A program made the position numbers and the translations under genes. This document shows, piece after piece, positions 28,233 to 36,737 of a stretch of DNA of 64,000 bases. Under the pieces are notes generated by a model. It worked only from the letters and a program-made list of their open reading frames with translations. It ran no database searches and was not told where the DNA came from. The stretch covers positions 62,001 through 126,000 of the forward strand of contig JAHZLQ010000033.1 in assembly GCA_022599775.1 (NCBI GenBank). The letters run 5' to 3'. Each line of letters begins with the position of its first letter. The stretch's first letter is position 1. The stretch is from Gammaproteobacteria bacterium. GTDB taxonomy: Bacteria > Pseudomonadota > Gammaproteobacteria > Nevskiales > Nevskiaceae.

Positions 28233-28730
28233 CTATTCCGCAGCCCAGTTGCCAAGATCGGCATTGACACCGTCGCCGCCCGGTGTTCCGTCGGCGCCCA
28301 GGCTGTAGATGTCGTATTCGCCGTGGCTGCCGGGATTCAGATACTGATAGGGACGGTCCCAGGGGTCCTTGGGCATGCTCTTGAGGTAGCCGCCGGGCTT
28401 CCAGTTCTTCGCCGGCGGTTCTCCGCCCGGCTGCTGCACCAGCGCTTCCAGGCCCTGCTGCGTGCTTGGATAGTAGAAGTTGTCGAGCCGGTACAGTTCG
28501 AGCGCGCTTTCGATCACACGAATGTCCTGCTTCGCTTTCGCGATTCGGGCATCATCCGGCCGACTCATGATGCGCGGCACCACGATGGCGGCGAGGATGC
28601 CGAGAATCACTACCACGACCATGATCTCGATCAAGGTGAAACCGTGTTGACGCTGGGCGCGCCGATGCGATGTGTTCGGGCGGCAGAAGTTGGAGCCGGC
28701 GACAGAGCGCCGTGCAGCGGTCAGATTCAT
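28233..28730 (-). CDS. gspG: Type II secretion major pseudopilin GspG
   Basis: A 165-aa major pseudopilin that polymerises into the secretion piston. The leader ends RAQRQHG, cleaved before FTLIEIMVVVVILGILAA, with Glu at +5. The mature domain shows the hallmark YYPSTQQGLEALVQQP, DPWDRPYQYLNPG and the calcium-loop segment YSLGADGTPGGDG. It is the first gene of the visible operon. gspC, D, E and F, usually just upstream of gspG, are not in the window; rrtA is found there instead, on the other strand. The start at 28730 gives a rather long 30-residue leader. Confidence 0.95.
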   Translation of the reverse strand: MNLTAARRSVAGSNFCRPNTSHRRAQRQHGFTLIEIMVVVVILGILAAIVVPRIMSRPDDARIAKAKQDIRVIESALELYRLDNFYYPSTQQGLEALVQQPGGEPPAKNWKPGGYLKSMPKDPWDRPYQYLNPGSHGEYDIYSLGADGTPGGDGVNADLGNWAAE

Positions 28731-28874
28731 GGGGAGCACTAGTTTTGCGAATAGAACGACTGGATGAATGATAGCAAACGGGGACCACGGACCGACGCCG
28801 AAACGTCCGTCCAAAGCTCTGAAGCCGGATTGGGTCGGGCAAGCGACATCTTGCAGGGACTGTGGAACCGAGCC

Positions 28875-29489
28875 ATGAGTTCCCGTGGCGTGTGGATCGC
28901 GCCGCTGGTGGTGATGTTGCTGTCCCTGGTTCTGGAACTGTTCGGCGACACTGGACGTGGCTGGTTGCGGTATGACCGGGACCAGATCGCGGACGGGCAG
29001 TGGTGGCGATTCCTGAGCGGGAATTTCGTGCACCTCGGTTGGTATCACCTGATGCTCAATGAAATCGGCATCGTGATGCTGGTGCTGCTGTGCCCGGACC
29101 GGCTGTCGCCCTGGGTCTGGTTGCGCCGGATCGGGATCATCGGCATCGGAATGACCTTGTGTCTGTACGCGTTCGTGCCGTCGATGGCCCGCTACGTCGG
29201 CCTGTCTGGCATGCTTCACGGCCTGTTCCTTCTGGGGCTCGGGCGTCAGGCGCTCAAGCGCGACTGGATCGCGATTGCATGTTTGCTCTATCTCTTCGGT
29301 AAACTAGGTTACGAGTCGATCACCGGTACGCCGGTCTCGGACGAAGCGGCGATCGGGGGACGGGTTGCGCTGGAGTCACATTTCTACGGCACGCTTTGTG
29401 CCTTGGCTTATGGCTTCGTGTTCCGTTCGTTTACCGGCGGCCTGGAAAGGCCCAGACCCTACAAAAGAGAACGAGAGGTTCCCGAATGA
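28875..29489 (+). CDS. rrtA: Rhombosortase RrtA
   Basis: A 204-aa intramembrane serine protease of the rhomboid-like rhombosortase family, which cuts GlyGly-CTERM tails from proteins destined for type II secretion. Signature elements are GQWWRFLSGNFVHLGWYH (41-58), YVGLSGMLHG with Ser111, and ESHFYG with His169. At least six membrane segments are predicted. ATG 28875 starts just before the first helix as in the family, and the codons upstream have the weaker third-position GC of non-coding DNA; an in-frame ATG at 28764 would add 37 residues and leave only 33 bases for the divergent gspG promoter. The 3' end overlaps fabD as ATGA. Confidence 0.88.
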   Translation: MSSRGVWIAPLVVMLLSLVLELFGDTGRGWLRYDRDQIADGQWWRFLSGNFVHLGWYHLMLNEIGIVMLVLLCPDRLSPWVWLRRIGIIGIGMTLCLYAFVPSMARYVGLSGMLHGLFLLGLGRQALKRDWIAIACLLYLFGKLGYESITGTPVSDEAAIGGRVALESHFYGTLCALAYGFVFRSFTGGLERPRPYKREREVPE

Positions 29490-30418
29490 GATATGCCCTC
29501 CTGTTTCCGGGACAGGGCTCACAGTCGGTCGGCATGCTCGCGGCGCTGGGTGCGCCCGAGACGACCGATACTTTGAAGGAAGCATCAGAAATCCTAGGCT
29601 GGGACCTTCTGGGACTCGTCCAGTCGGGGCCTGATGACGAACTCAATCGCACCGAACGTACGCAACCGGCATTGTTGGCAGCCGGCGTGGCGGTGTGGCG
29701 CGCCTGGTCCCGCCGCTGCGAGGCGGTGCCGTCCGCGGTGGCCGGGCACAGCCTGGGCGAATACAGCGCTCTGGTTGCCGCCGGCAGTCTCGATTTTGCC
29801 GATGCGCTCAAGCTCGTGGAGCTTCGCGGGCAGTTGATGCAGCAGGCGGTTCCAGCCGGCACCGGTGGCATGGTCGCGCTACTGGGGCTGGCCGACGATC
29901 AGGTCGAGGCGCTGTGCGCCGACTATCCGGGTGATCACGTCCTCGAGCCGGCCAATTTCAATTCGCCGGGGCAGGTCGTCGTTGCCGGCCAGACCGAGGC
30001 GCTCGACTGGCTGTTGGTGAACGCGAAACCCAAGGGCGCCAAACTCGCGAAGAAACTGGCGATGTCGGTACCCTCGCATTGTTCGTTGTTGCGCGGCGCC
30101 GCGGAGCAATTGCACCAGCGGCTGAGCCAGATTGAAGTGAAAGCGCCGGCGTTTCCGGTGCTTCACAATCTGGACGCCGAGCCGCGCCAGAATCCCGATG
30201 ACATCCGTGACGCACTGCGCGATCAGCTGTTCCGCCCGGTACGCTGGACGCAGACCGTGCAGGCTCTGGTGTCCGATGGCGCGGAGGCTGCATGCGAGTG
30301 CGGGCCCGGCAAGGTATTAACTGGGCTGATGAAGCGAGTCGCGGCCGATGTGCCGGCATTCGCGCTGGAGAACGATGCCGGCTTTGACGCGGCGCTGCAG
30401 CACCTGGGAGCGAACTAG
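29486..30418 (+). CDS. fabD: Malonyl-CoA:ACP transacylase FabD
   Basis: A 310-aa enzyme that loads malonate onto acyl carrier protein for fatty-acid synthesis. The N-terminus YALLFPGQGSQSVGML, the nucleophile GHSLGEYSA (Ser89) and the second catalytic region VPSHCSLL are all present. ATG 29486 has GAGAGG upstream and overlaps the rrtA stop; an earlier in-frame codon lies inside rrtA. It heads a fab cluster in which the usual upstream rpmF-plsX-fabH are missing. Confidence 0.96.
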   Translation: MRYALLFPGQGSQSVGMLAALGAPETTDTLKEASEILGWDLLGLVQSGPDDELNRTERTQPALLAAGVAVWRAWSRRCEAVPSAVAGHSLGEYSALVAAGSLDFADALKLVELRGQLMQQAVPAGTGGMVALLGLADDQVEALCADYPGDHVLEPANFNSPGQVVVAGQTEALDWLLVNAKPKGAKLAKKLAMSVPSHCSLLRGAAEQLHQRLSQIEVKAPAFPVLHNLDAEPRQNPDDIRDALRDQLFRPVRWTQTVQALVSDGAEAACECGPGKVLTGLMKRVAADVPAFALENDAGFDAALQHLGAN

Positions 30419-31168
30419 ATGTCGTCAGATTCATCGCCTGCGGGCGTCTTGTCGGGGCAACTGGCGCTGGTCACGGGCGCCAGTCGCGGAATCGGTCGCG
30501 CCATCGCCATGCGCCTGGCGACGGCCGGCGCACGCGTGATCGGTACCGCGACCAGCGAAGCCGGCGCCGTCGCAATCAGTGAGGCGCTGTCACCGCTCGG
30601 TGGCGAGGGCCGGGTGCTGGATGTGCGCGATCCCGCAGCGATCGACGCCTTGGTCAAGGAACTCGAAACGGTGTCGGTACTCGTCAACAATGCTGGCGTG
30701 ACACGGGACCAGCTGGTGTTGCGCATGAAGGACGAGGACTGGCAGCAGGTCCTCGAAACGGACCTCACCAGCGTGTTCCGCTGCTCGAGGTCGGTGCTGC
30801 GCGGCATGATGAAGGCGCGCTATGGTCGCATCGTCAGCGTCGGCTCGGTGGTCGGCAGCATGGGCAATATGGGGCAGGGCAATTATGCTGCGGCCAAGGC
30901 CGGGCTGGTCGGTTTCAGCAAATCGCTGGCTTCGGAGATCGGCAGTCGTGGAATCACGGTCAATGTGGTCGCGCCCGGCTTCATCGATACCGACATGACG
31001 CGCGAGCTACCCGAGGCCGCGCGCAAGACCTTGCTGGAACGGACCTCGATCCCGAGATTCGGCAGCGTGGATGATATTGCCGCGGCGGTGCTGTACCTGG
31101 CTTCACCCGATGCCGGCTACGTCACCGGTCAGACCCTGCATGTGAACGGTGGGATGTATATGCAATAG
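30419..31168 (+). CDS. fabG: 3-oxoacyl-ACP reductase FabG
   Basis: A 249-aa SDR that reduces the beta-keto group in fatty-acid elongation. It shows the NADP motif GASRGIGRAIA, VNNAGVTRDQ, the catalytic Ser in VGSVVGSMGN, and YAAAKAG with the catalytic Tyr/Lys. The MN..GQ stretch (MGNMGQGNYAAAK) is diagnostic for FabG. It starts on the base right after the fabD stop. Confidence 0.96.
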   Translation: MSSDSSPAGVLSGQLALVTGASRGIGRAIAMRLATAGARVIGTATSEAGAVAISEALSPLGGEGRVLDVRDPAAIDALVKELETVSVLVNNAGVTRDQLVLRMKDEDWQQVLETDLTSVFRCSRSVLRGMMKARYGRIVSVGSVVGSMGNMGQGNYAAAKAGLVGFSKSLASEIGSRGITVNVVAPGFIDTDMTRELPEAARKTLLERTSIPRFGSVDDIAAAVLYLASPDAGYVTGQTLHVNGGMYMQ

Positions 31169-31352
31169 GCCGCGTGGCGGCATTGTTGGACTGCACAAAA
31201 ACTCAGAAAACTCAAGCGCCCACGATGGTAGATCGCGTAGGCGCAGTTCTCTACAATCGCCGTCGGGTTTGGCCCGCCGGCGATGAACCGGTAACGCGAT
31301 TCGTAAGCACAAACAGGCACGGTCGCGTATCTCTATTCCTTAGGAGTGATGC
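31169..31352 (+). promoter_or_regulatory. fabG-acpP intergenic region
   Basis: A 184-base gap in an otherwise tight cluster. A small GC hairpin (GCCGC gtg GCGGC, 31169-31181) follows the fabG stop, and a TACAAT (31252-31257) could be a -10 box for an extra acpP promoter. acpP commonly has its own strong promoter, but no good -35 is visible here, so this is only a candidate. A strong ribosome site (TAGGAG, 31341-31346) precedes acpP. Confidence 0.35.
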
Positions 31353-31598
31353 ATGAGCAGCTTAGAAGAGAAGGTCACGAAGATCATCGCCGAGCAACTG
31401 TCGGTCAGCGAAGATCAGATCACCCCGGACGCCTCCTTTGTCGAGGATCTGGGTGCCGACTCGCTCGACACGGTCGAATTGGTCATGGCGCTCGAAGAGG
31501 AATTCGAGATCGACATCCCCGACGAAGAAGCTGAAAAGATCGTGACGTTCCAGGACGTCATCAACTACATCAAGGCCCATACCGGCCAAGCCTCCTGA
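31353..31598 (+). CDS. acpP: Acyl carrier protein
   Basis: An 81-aa acidic carrier protein that holds growing acyl chains on a phosphopantetheine arm. The attachment site is Ser37 in [10 protein letters not shown], and the rest follows the AcpP consensus closely ([13 protein letters not shown]). It is preceded by TAGGAG and sits between fabG and fabF, as in most gammaproteobacteria. Confidence 0.97.
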   Translation: MSSLEEKVTKIIAEQLSVSEDQITPDASFVEDLGADSLDTVELVMALEEEFEIDIPDEEAEKIVTFQDVINYIKAHTGQAS

Positions 31599-31629
31599 TT
31601 CTCCCTCCGCCCGCCGGAATCTCATCGCA

Positions 31630-32862
31630 ATGAATCGTCGCCGTGTAGTCGTCACCGGCCTGGGGATCGTGTCCCCGGTCGGTAACGACGTAAAGACTGC
31701 CTGGGATAACATCCTGGGCGGAAAAAGCGGGATCGGTCCGATCGAAAAGTACGACGTGTCGGCCTATACGACACGTTTTGCGGGATTGGTCCGTGAATTC
31801 AACGCTGCAGACTGGATGGGTCCGAAGGAGGTCCGCAAGACGGATCCTTTCATCCACTACGGCGTGGCGGCGGCGAAACAGGCGATCGCCGATGCCGGTT
31901 ACGAGATCACCGATGAGAATCGCGACCGGATCGGTGCGGTGGTCGGTTCCGGCATCGGCGGTATCGGCACGATCGAGGATGAGGTGGCGCAGCTCCACAA
32001 GAGTGGGCCGCGTCGCGTATCCCCGTTCTTCGTGCCGGCCAGCATCATCAACATGGTCGCCGGTTACATTTCGATCGAACTGAAGATCGCCGGCCCCAAT
32101 TTCTCGGTCGTCAGTGCCTGTACGACGGCCACCCACGCCATCGGTGTGGGTACACGCCTGATCCAGGCCGGTGACATCGATGCCTGTCTGGTCGGCGGCG
32201 CTGAACATGGCTCCAGTCCCGCGGGCTTGGCGGGCTTCTGCCAGGCACGGGCACTGTCCACCCGCAACGACGATCCGGAGCACGCCAGCCGGCCCTGGGA
32301 TCGGGATCGGGACGGTTTCGTTCTCGGAGACGGTGCCGGCGTCCTGCTGCTCGAAGACTACGAATCCGCCAAGGCACGCGGCGCGAAGATCTACGGCGAA
32401 GTGATCGGTTTCGGCATGTCCAGTGACGCCTATCACATCACTTTGCCGGGCAACGGGGGCGCCTATCGCTGCATGGTCAACACCCTGCGTGATGCCGGGC
32501 TCAATCCCGAAGACATCGACTACATCAACGCGCACGGGACCTCCACGTCGGCCGGCGATGCCGTGGAGTCGGATGCGATCAAGCAGGCCTGTGGCGAGCA
32601 CGCCTACAAGCTGTCCGTGAGCTCCACGAAGTCCATGACTGGGCATCTGCTCGGTGCCGCGGGCGGCATCGAGGCGATTTTCTCGCTGCTCGCCCTGCGC
32701 GATCAGGTCGTGCCGCCAACGATCAATCTAGACAATCCCAGCGAGGGCTGCGATCTGGACTACACGCCGAAGGTGCCCAAGGAACGCGAGCTGAACGTCG
32801 TGGTCTCGAATTCGTTCGGATTCGGTGGTACCAACGGCACGGTCGCGTTCCGACGCATCTGA
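31630..32862 (+). CDS. fabF: 3-oxoacyl-ACP synthase II FabF
   Basis: A 410-aa condensing enzyme that elongates acyl-ACP with malonyl-ACP. The catalytic Cys164 lies in SACTTATHAIG; the two His are in NAHGTSTSAGD and SMTGHLLGAAGG. The length is normal. It follows acpP by 31 bases. Confidence 0.97.
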   Translation: MNRRRVVVTGLGIVSPVGNDVKTAWDNILGGKSGIGPIEKYDVSAYTTRFAGLVREFNAADWMGPKEVRKTDPFIHYGVAAAKQAIADAGYEITDENRDRIGAVVGSGIGGIGTIEDEVAQLHKSGPRRVSPFFVPASIINMVAGYISIELKIAGPNFSVVSACTTATHAIGVGTRLIQAGDIDACLVGGAEHGSSPAGLAGFCQARALSTRNDDPEHASRPWDRDRDGFVLGDGAGVLLLEDYESAKARGAKIYGEVIGFGMSSDAYHITLPGNGGAYRCMVNTLRDAGLNPEDIDYINAHGTSTSAGDAVESDAIKQACGEHAYKLSVSSTKSMTGHLLGAAGGIEAIFSLLALRDQVVPPTINLDNPSEGCDLDYTPKVPKERELNVVVSNSFGFGGTNGTVAFRRI

Positions 32863-32923
32863 CGCTCATGGCGTGCGCCCAGCTGCGGGCGCCACGACGG
32901 CCGACCCCAGCCAGGAGCACACG

Positions 32924-34300
32924 GTGACGACGCTGCGATCCCGTGTATCGGGTCCGGTGGATCTGCTGGACCTGCATGCGGCGATGCCGCTGCGTTATCC
33001 GCTTCTGCTGCAAAGCGTGGCCGCGCATCCCCAGGCTGGCCGCTACGACGTGTTGTTCGCGTTCCCCCAGGGGCGGCTGGAAGTTGGCGCCGATCGCCAA
33101 CTGCGTGCGCACGGCGTGTCGGCGGACGGCGGTGACTTCTTCGAGGCCCTGGACGCCTGGGTGCGTCGCGAAGCGCGGCCTTCCTCGCGTGATCCGGAGC
33201 TCCCCTTTGTCGGCGGCTGGTTCCTGTTTCTGGCGTACGAAGCCGGGGCCCTGGCGGAACCGAGCCTGCATTTGCCTGCATCCACATCGGGCCTGCCGCT
33301 GGCGCTGGCCGTACGTTGTCCGGCCGCGCTGATCTACGACCGGGCCGAGCAGGTCTGTCACCTCATCGCCGAGCAAGATGGCGGGCAGTTGCAGGCGATG
33401 CACGCCGATCTGCAGGCGGCGCCGGGTCTGCCCGATCTGCCGGCGCGCGCTGCCGCAACCGAGGTGCTCGAGGATGCGCCGCAGGGCTTTCTTGATGGTG
33501 TGAAGGCGATCCAGGACTACCTGCGAGCCGGCGACACCTTTCAGGTGAATCTTTCGCGGATCTGGCGAGCCCGGCTTGCGGACGATGTCACGCCAGCCGA
33601 GCTGTATCGCCGATTGCGCCTCAGCAATCCGGCGCCGTTCGCCGGCTCGCTGCGCTGGAACGGGGAGGCCGTGCTCAGCTCTTCGCCGGAACGGCTGGTA
33701 CAGATCGATGCCGATCGCGTGCAAACACGCCCGATCGCGGGTACACGCCCCCGGCTCGCGGATGCCACAGCCGATCTGGCACAACGCGCCGCACTGATCG
33801 GCAACCTCAAGGAACGCGCCGAACACGTCATGCTGATCGACCTCGAGCGCAATGATCTGGGACGTGTCTGCGAGCCGGGTTCGGTCGAGGTCAGCGAACT
33901 GATGTCAGTCGAAAGCTACGCGCACGTCCACCACATCGTTTCCAATGTGCGTGGCCGCTTGCGGCAGGCGGTGGGCCCCGGTCAGGTCCTGCGAGCCGTG
34001 TTTCCCGGCGGTACCATCACCGGTTGCCCCAAGCTGCGTTCGATGGAGATCATCGCCGAACTCGAAGGCGAGGCGCGCGGCGCGTACACCGGCTGCATGG
34101 GCTACTACTCGCGAGACGGGCGCATGGACAGCAATATCCTGATTCGCAGCCTGCACTGGAAGCAGGACGGTGCGGGCGCACGAGTCGTGCTGCGTGCCGG
34201 TGCCGGCATCGTCGTCGATTCGGATGCGCAGCGCGAACTCGCCGAAACACGCGCCAAGGCACGCGGCCTGTTGCTGGCACTGGGAGCGAAGCATGTCTGA
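32924..34300 (+). CDS. pabB: Aminodeoxychorismate synthase component I PabB
   Basis: A 458-aa chorismate-binding enzyme that makes 4-amino-4-deoxychorismate for folate. Motifs: GDTFQVNLSR, PIAGTRPR, LIDLERNDLGRVC and FPGGTITGCPKLRSME. E. coli PabB has a Lys in the PIKGT motif that forms a covalent intermediate; here that residue is Ala, as in anthranilate synthase. PabB is preferred over TrpE because pabC follows directly with an 8-base overlap. The GTG at 32924 has AGGAG 7 bases upstream; earlier in-frame sequence overlaps fabF. No pabA lies nearby. Confidence 0.9.
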   Translation: MTTLRSRVSGPVDLLDLHAAMPLRYPLLLQSVAAHPQAGRYDVLFAFPQGRLEVGADRQLRAHGVSADGGDFFEALDAWVRREARPSSRDPELPFVGGWFLFLAYEAGALAEPSLHLPASTSGLPLALAVRCPAALIYDRAEQVCHLIAEQDGGQLQAMHADLQAAPGLPDLPARAAATEVLEDAPQGFLDGVKAIQDYLRAGDTFQVNLSRIWRARLADDVTPAELYRRLRLSNPAPFAGSLRWNGEAVLSSSPERLVQIDADRVQTRPIAGTRPRLADATADLAQRAALIGNLKERAEHVMLIDLERNDLGRVCEPGSVEVSELMSVESYAHVHHIVSNVRGRLRQAVGPGQVLRAVFPGGTITGCPKLRSMEIIAELEGEARGAYTGCMGYYSRDGRMDSNILIRSLHWKQDGAGARVVLRAGAGIVVDSDAQRELAETRAKARGLLLALGAKHV

Positions 34301-35111
34301 GGCGGTCTGGTTCAACGGCGAGACCGTAGCCGGCCTGCCGGCCGGGCTGCGCGCGCTGCACTACGGTGACGGTGTATTCAGAACCTGTCTGAACTGGAAT
34401 GGAATGATTCTGGACATCGACAACCATCTCGATCATCTTCGGCGTGACGCTCAGCAACTGGGCATGACGCCGCCGGATCGTGAGATCCTGCGGCAGGATC
34501 TGCAGCAGGCCGTCGAGGTGACGCCGTGCGTGCTCAAACTGACGCTGTCGCGCCGCGCCGGCGGACGCGGCTACCGCGCCGACGATGACGGCACCGATCG
34601 AATCGTGATGCGCTCCGCCGCGCCCCGTTATCCCTCCAGTCACTGGAGCCGGGGCGTAAGGCTGCGCGACTGCGAACTGCGCCTGGCCACACAGCCGGCA
34701 CTGGCCGGCATCAAACATCTCAATCGCCTGGAACAGGTCCTGGCGAGCCGCGAGTTTCGAGCGGACGACGAAGAACTGCTGATGAGAGACTCTGAAAACA
34801 ACATCGTCTGTGGCACGCGCAGCAATCTGTTCTGGGTTCATGACGGCGTGTTGCACACGCCCGAGCTGACGCGCTGTGGCGTGGCCGGCGTCATGCGTGG
34901 CCGCATCCTGCGTATCGCCGCGCATATCGGCCTCGAGACTCGGGTGTGCGAGGCCGCGCGCGACAGTTTGCTTGAGTCCGATGAAATCCTGCTCAGCAAC
35001 AGCCTGATCGGTGTCTGGCCGGTACGGCGCTATCAGCATCGCACCCTGTCCGCGCCGGGCCCGGTCACGGCGCGCATCGACGCCGAACTGGCGCACCCAA
35101 GGTTGAGTTGA
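34293..35111 (+). CDS. pabC: Aminodeoxychorismate lyase PabC
   Basis: A 272-aa PLP-dependent fold-type IV enzyme that releases pyruvate from aminodeoxychorismate to give p-aminobenzoate. The PLP Lys is Lys141 in LAGIKHLNRLEQVLA; the substrate region LHYGDGVFRTCL and the phosphate site SLIGVWPV are clear. ATG 34293 overlaps the pabB end by 8 bases. The next gene, mltG, starts 1 base after its stop. Confidence 0.95.
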   Translation: MSEAVWFNGETVAGLPAGLRALHYGDGVFRTCLNWNGMILDIDNHLDHLRRDAQQLGMTPPDREILRQDLQQAVEVTPCVLKLTLSRRAGGRGYRADDDGTDRIVMRSAAPRYPSSHWSRGVRLRDCELRLATQPALAGIKHLNRLEQVLASREFRADDEELLMRDSENNIVCGTRSNLFWVHDGVLHTPELTRCGVAGVMRGRILRIAAHIGLETRVCEAARDSLLESDEILLSNSLIGVWPVRRYQHRTLSAPGPVTARIDAELAHPRLS

Positions 35112-35112
35112 G

Positions 35113-36117
35113 ATGCGGGCTCTACGAACTCTGTTCGCCCTGTTGCTGATCGCGGCCCTCGCGGTCACCGCGGTGTGGCTGGATGCGCGTCAGCAATTGT
35201 CTGCGCCCATGAATCTGGCGCAGGCGCAGCGCACGAATGTGTCACGGGGCAGCAGCCTGCGCGGCGTGCTTGCACAGTGGCAGTCGCAGGGCTGGTTTCA
35301 GAATCCACGGCAGCCTGTGTATCTGCGTCTGTACGCGCGTGCGCGTGGCAGCGCTGCGGCAATCCAGGCTGGCGAATACGAACTGCCACCACGAATCACG
35401 CCGCTGGAGGCGCTGTCGCTGCTGACCTCGGGCCGCGTCAAGCTGCACTCGCTGACGATCGTAGAAGGCTGGACTTTCGCCGAAATGATGGAGGCCGTGC
35501 ACGAATCCTCGGCCTTGCGTAAGACCCTGCAGGCGGAGGACGTGATGGCCGCGCTGGGTGATGCCTCACTGCATCCCGAGGGGCGCTTCCTGCCGGAAAC
35601 CTACCGCTTTCCCAAGGACACCACGGACCTGGAATTCTTGCGCCGCGCGTATACCGCGATGCAGCGCGCGCTGGAGGACGAGTGGCAGGCGCGCGCGCCT
35701 GACCTGCCTTACGACGACGCCTACGATGCGCTGACCATGGCCTCGATCATCGAACGCGAAACCGGCGTGCCGCAGGAGCGCGGCGAGATCGCCGGCGTGT
35801 TCGTGCGGCGCCTGGCCATGGGCATGAAACTGCAAACCGACCCGACGATCATCTACGGGCTCGGTACGGCCTTCGACGGCAATCTGCGACGTCGTGATCT
35901 GCTCAGCGATGGACCGTACAACACCTATACACGTCCCGGTCTGCCGCCCAGCCCGATCTGCCTGCCGGGGCGGGCTGCTCTGCATGCGGCGCTGCATCCC
36001 GCGGACGGTGATGCCCTGTATTTCGTCTCGCGACGCGACGGCACGCATCAATTTTCGGCCAGTCTGAAGGCGCACAATGAGGCGGTGAGACGCTATCAAT
36101 TGGGAAAACGTCCATGA
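35113..36117 (+). CDS. mltG: Endolytic murein transglycosylase MltG
   Basis: A 334-aa inner-membrane enzyme that cuts nascent glycan strands and so helps terminate peptidoglycan polymers. One N-terminal helix (LFALLLIAALAVTAVWL) anchors a YceG domain. The active-site region MASIIERETGVPQER and the motif LQTDPTIIYGLG are intact. Its place between pabC and tmk is standard in this class. Confidence 0.95.
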   Translation: MRALRTLFALLLIAALAVTAVWLDARQQLSAPMNLAQAQRTNVSRGSSLRGVLAQWQSQGWFQNPRQPVYLRLYARARGSAAAIQAGEYELPPRITPLEALSLLTSGRVKLHSLTIVEGWTFAEMMEAVHESSALRKTLQAEDVMAALGDASLHPEGRFLPETYRFPKDTTDLEFLRRAYTAMQRALEDEWQARAPDLPYDDAYDALTMASIIERETGVPQERGEIAGVFVRRLAMGMKLQTDPTIIYGLGTAFDGNLRRRDLLSDGPYNTYTRPGLPPSPICLPGRAALHAALHPADGDALYFVSRRDGTHQFSASLKAHNEAVRRYQLGKRP

Positions 36118-36737
36118 GCGAACTTGGCCGTTTCATCGTTCTCGAAGGCGGTGAGGGCGCCGGCAAATCGACGCAGGTGTCGCACGTGGAGCAATGGCTG
36201 CGCGGTCGCGGCCGAGACGTGCGGCGCACCCGTGAGCCGGGCGGTTCACCGCTGGCCGAGGCGATCCGTGGCGTGGTGCTCGGCGATTGGGACGAGGGCG
36301 TGGACGCGCAGACCGAGCTGCTGTTGATCTTCGCCGCGCGCGCAGCCCATCTCAATGCCACGGTGCGGCCCGCGCTTCAGGCCGGCTGCGATGTGATCTG
36401 CGACCGCTTCGTCGACGCCAGCTACGCTTATCAGGGCGGCGGCCGTGGTATTGCATTGCGCCACATCGACGCGCTCAGCGATCTGGTGTTGCAGGGGCTC
36501 AGGCCGGATCTGGTGCTGCTGCTCGACATCGAGCCCGAACAGGGCTTGGCACGCGCCGACGCGCGCGGCGACAACAATCGTTTCGAAGCCGAGAACCTGG
36601 CGTTTCAACGGCGCGTGCGCGAGCACTATCTGGCGCGCGCGGCGGCAGCGCCTTCGCGCTACGAAATCATCGACGCGGCGCTCGCACAGGACGAGGTGTC
36701 GGCGCAAATCGATCTCGCGCTGGAGCGGCATCTATGA
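36114..36737 (+). CDS. tmk: Thymidylate kinase
   Basis: A 207-aa kinase that converts dTMP to dTDP. The P-loop EGGEGAGKST is at residues 11-20, DR(F/Y) appears in VICDRFVDASYAYQGGGRG, and the lid segment carries ARGDNNRFEAE. It overlaps mltG and holB by 4 bases each (ATGA), so the three proteins are probably coupled in translation. Confidence 0.97.
   Translation: MSELGRFIVLEGGEGAGKSTQVSHVEQWLRGRGRDVRRTREPGGSPLAEAIRGVVLGDWDEGVDAQTELLLIFAARAAHLNATVRPALQAGCDVICDRFVDASYAYQGGGRGIALRHIDALSDLVLQGLRPDLVLLLDIEPEQGLARADARGDNNRFEAENLAFQRRVREHYLARAAAAPSRYEIIDAALAQDEVSAQIDLALERHL

Noticed and set aside
31185-31257. TTGGAC and TACAAT as a complete acpP promoter
   Set aside because: The spacing between the two boxes is far more than 17 bases; only the -10-like box is kept, as a weak candidate.
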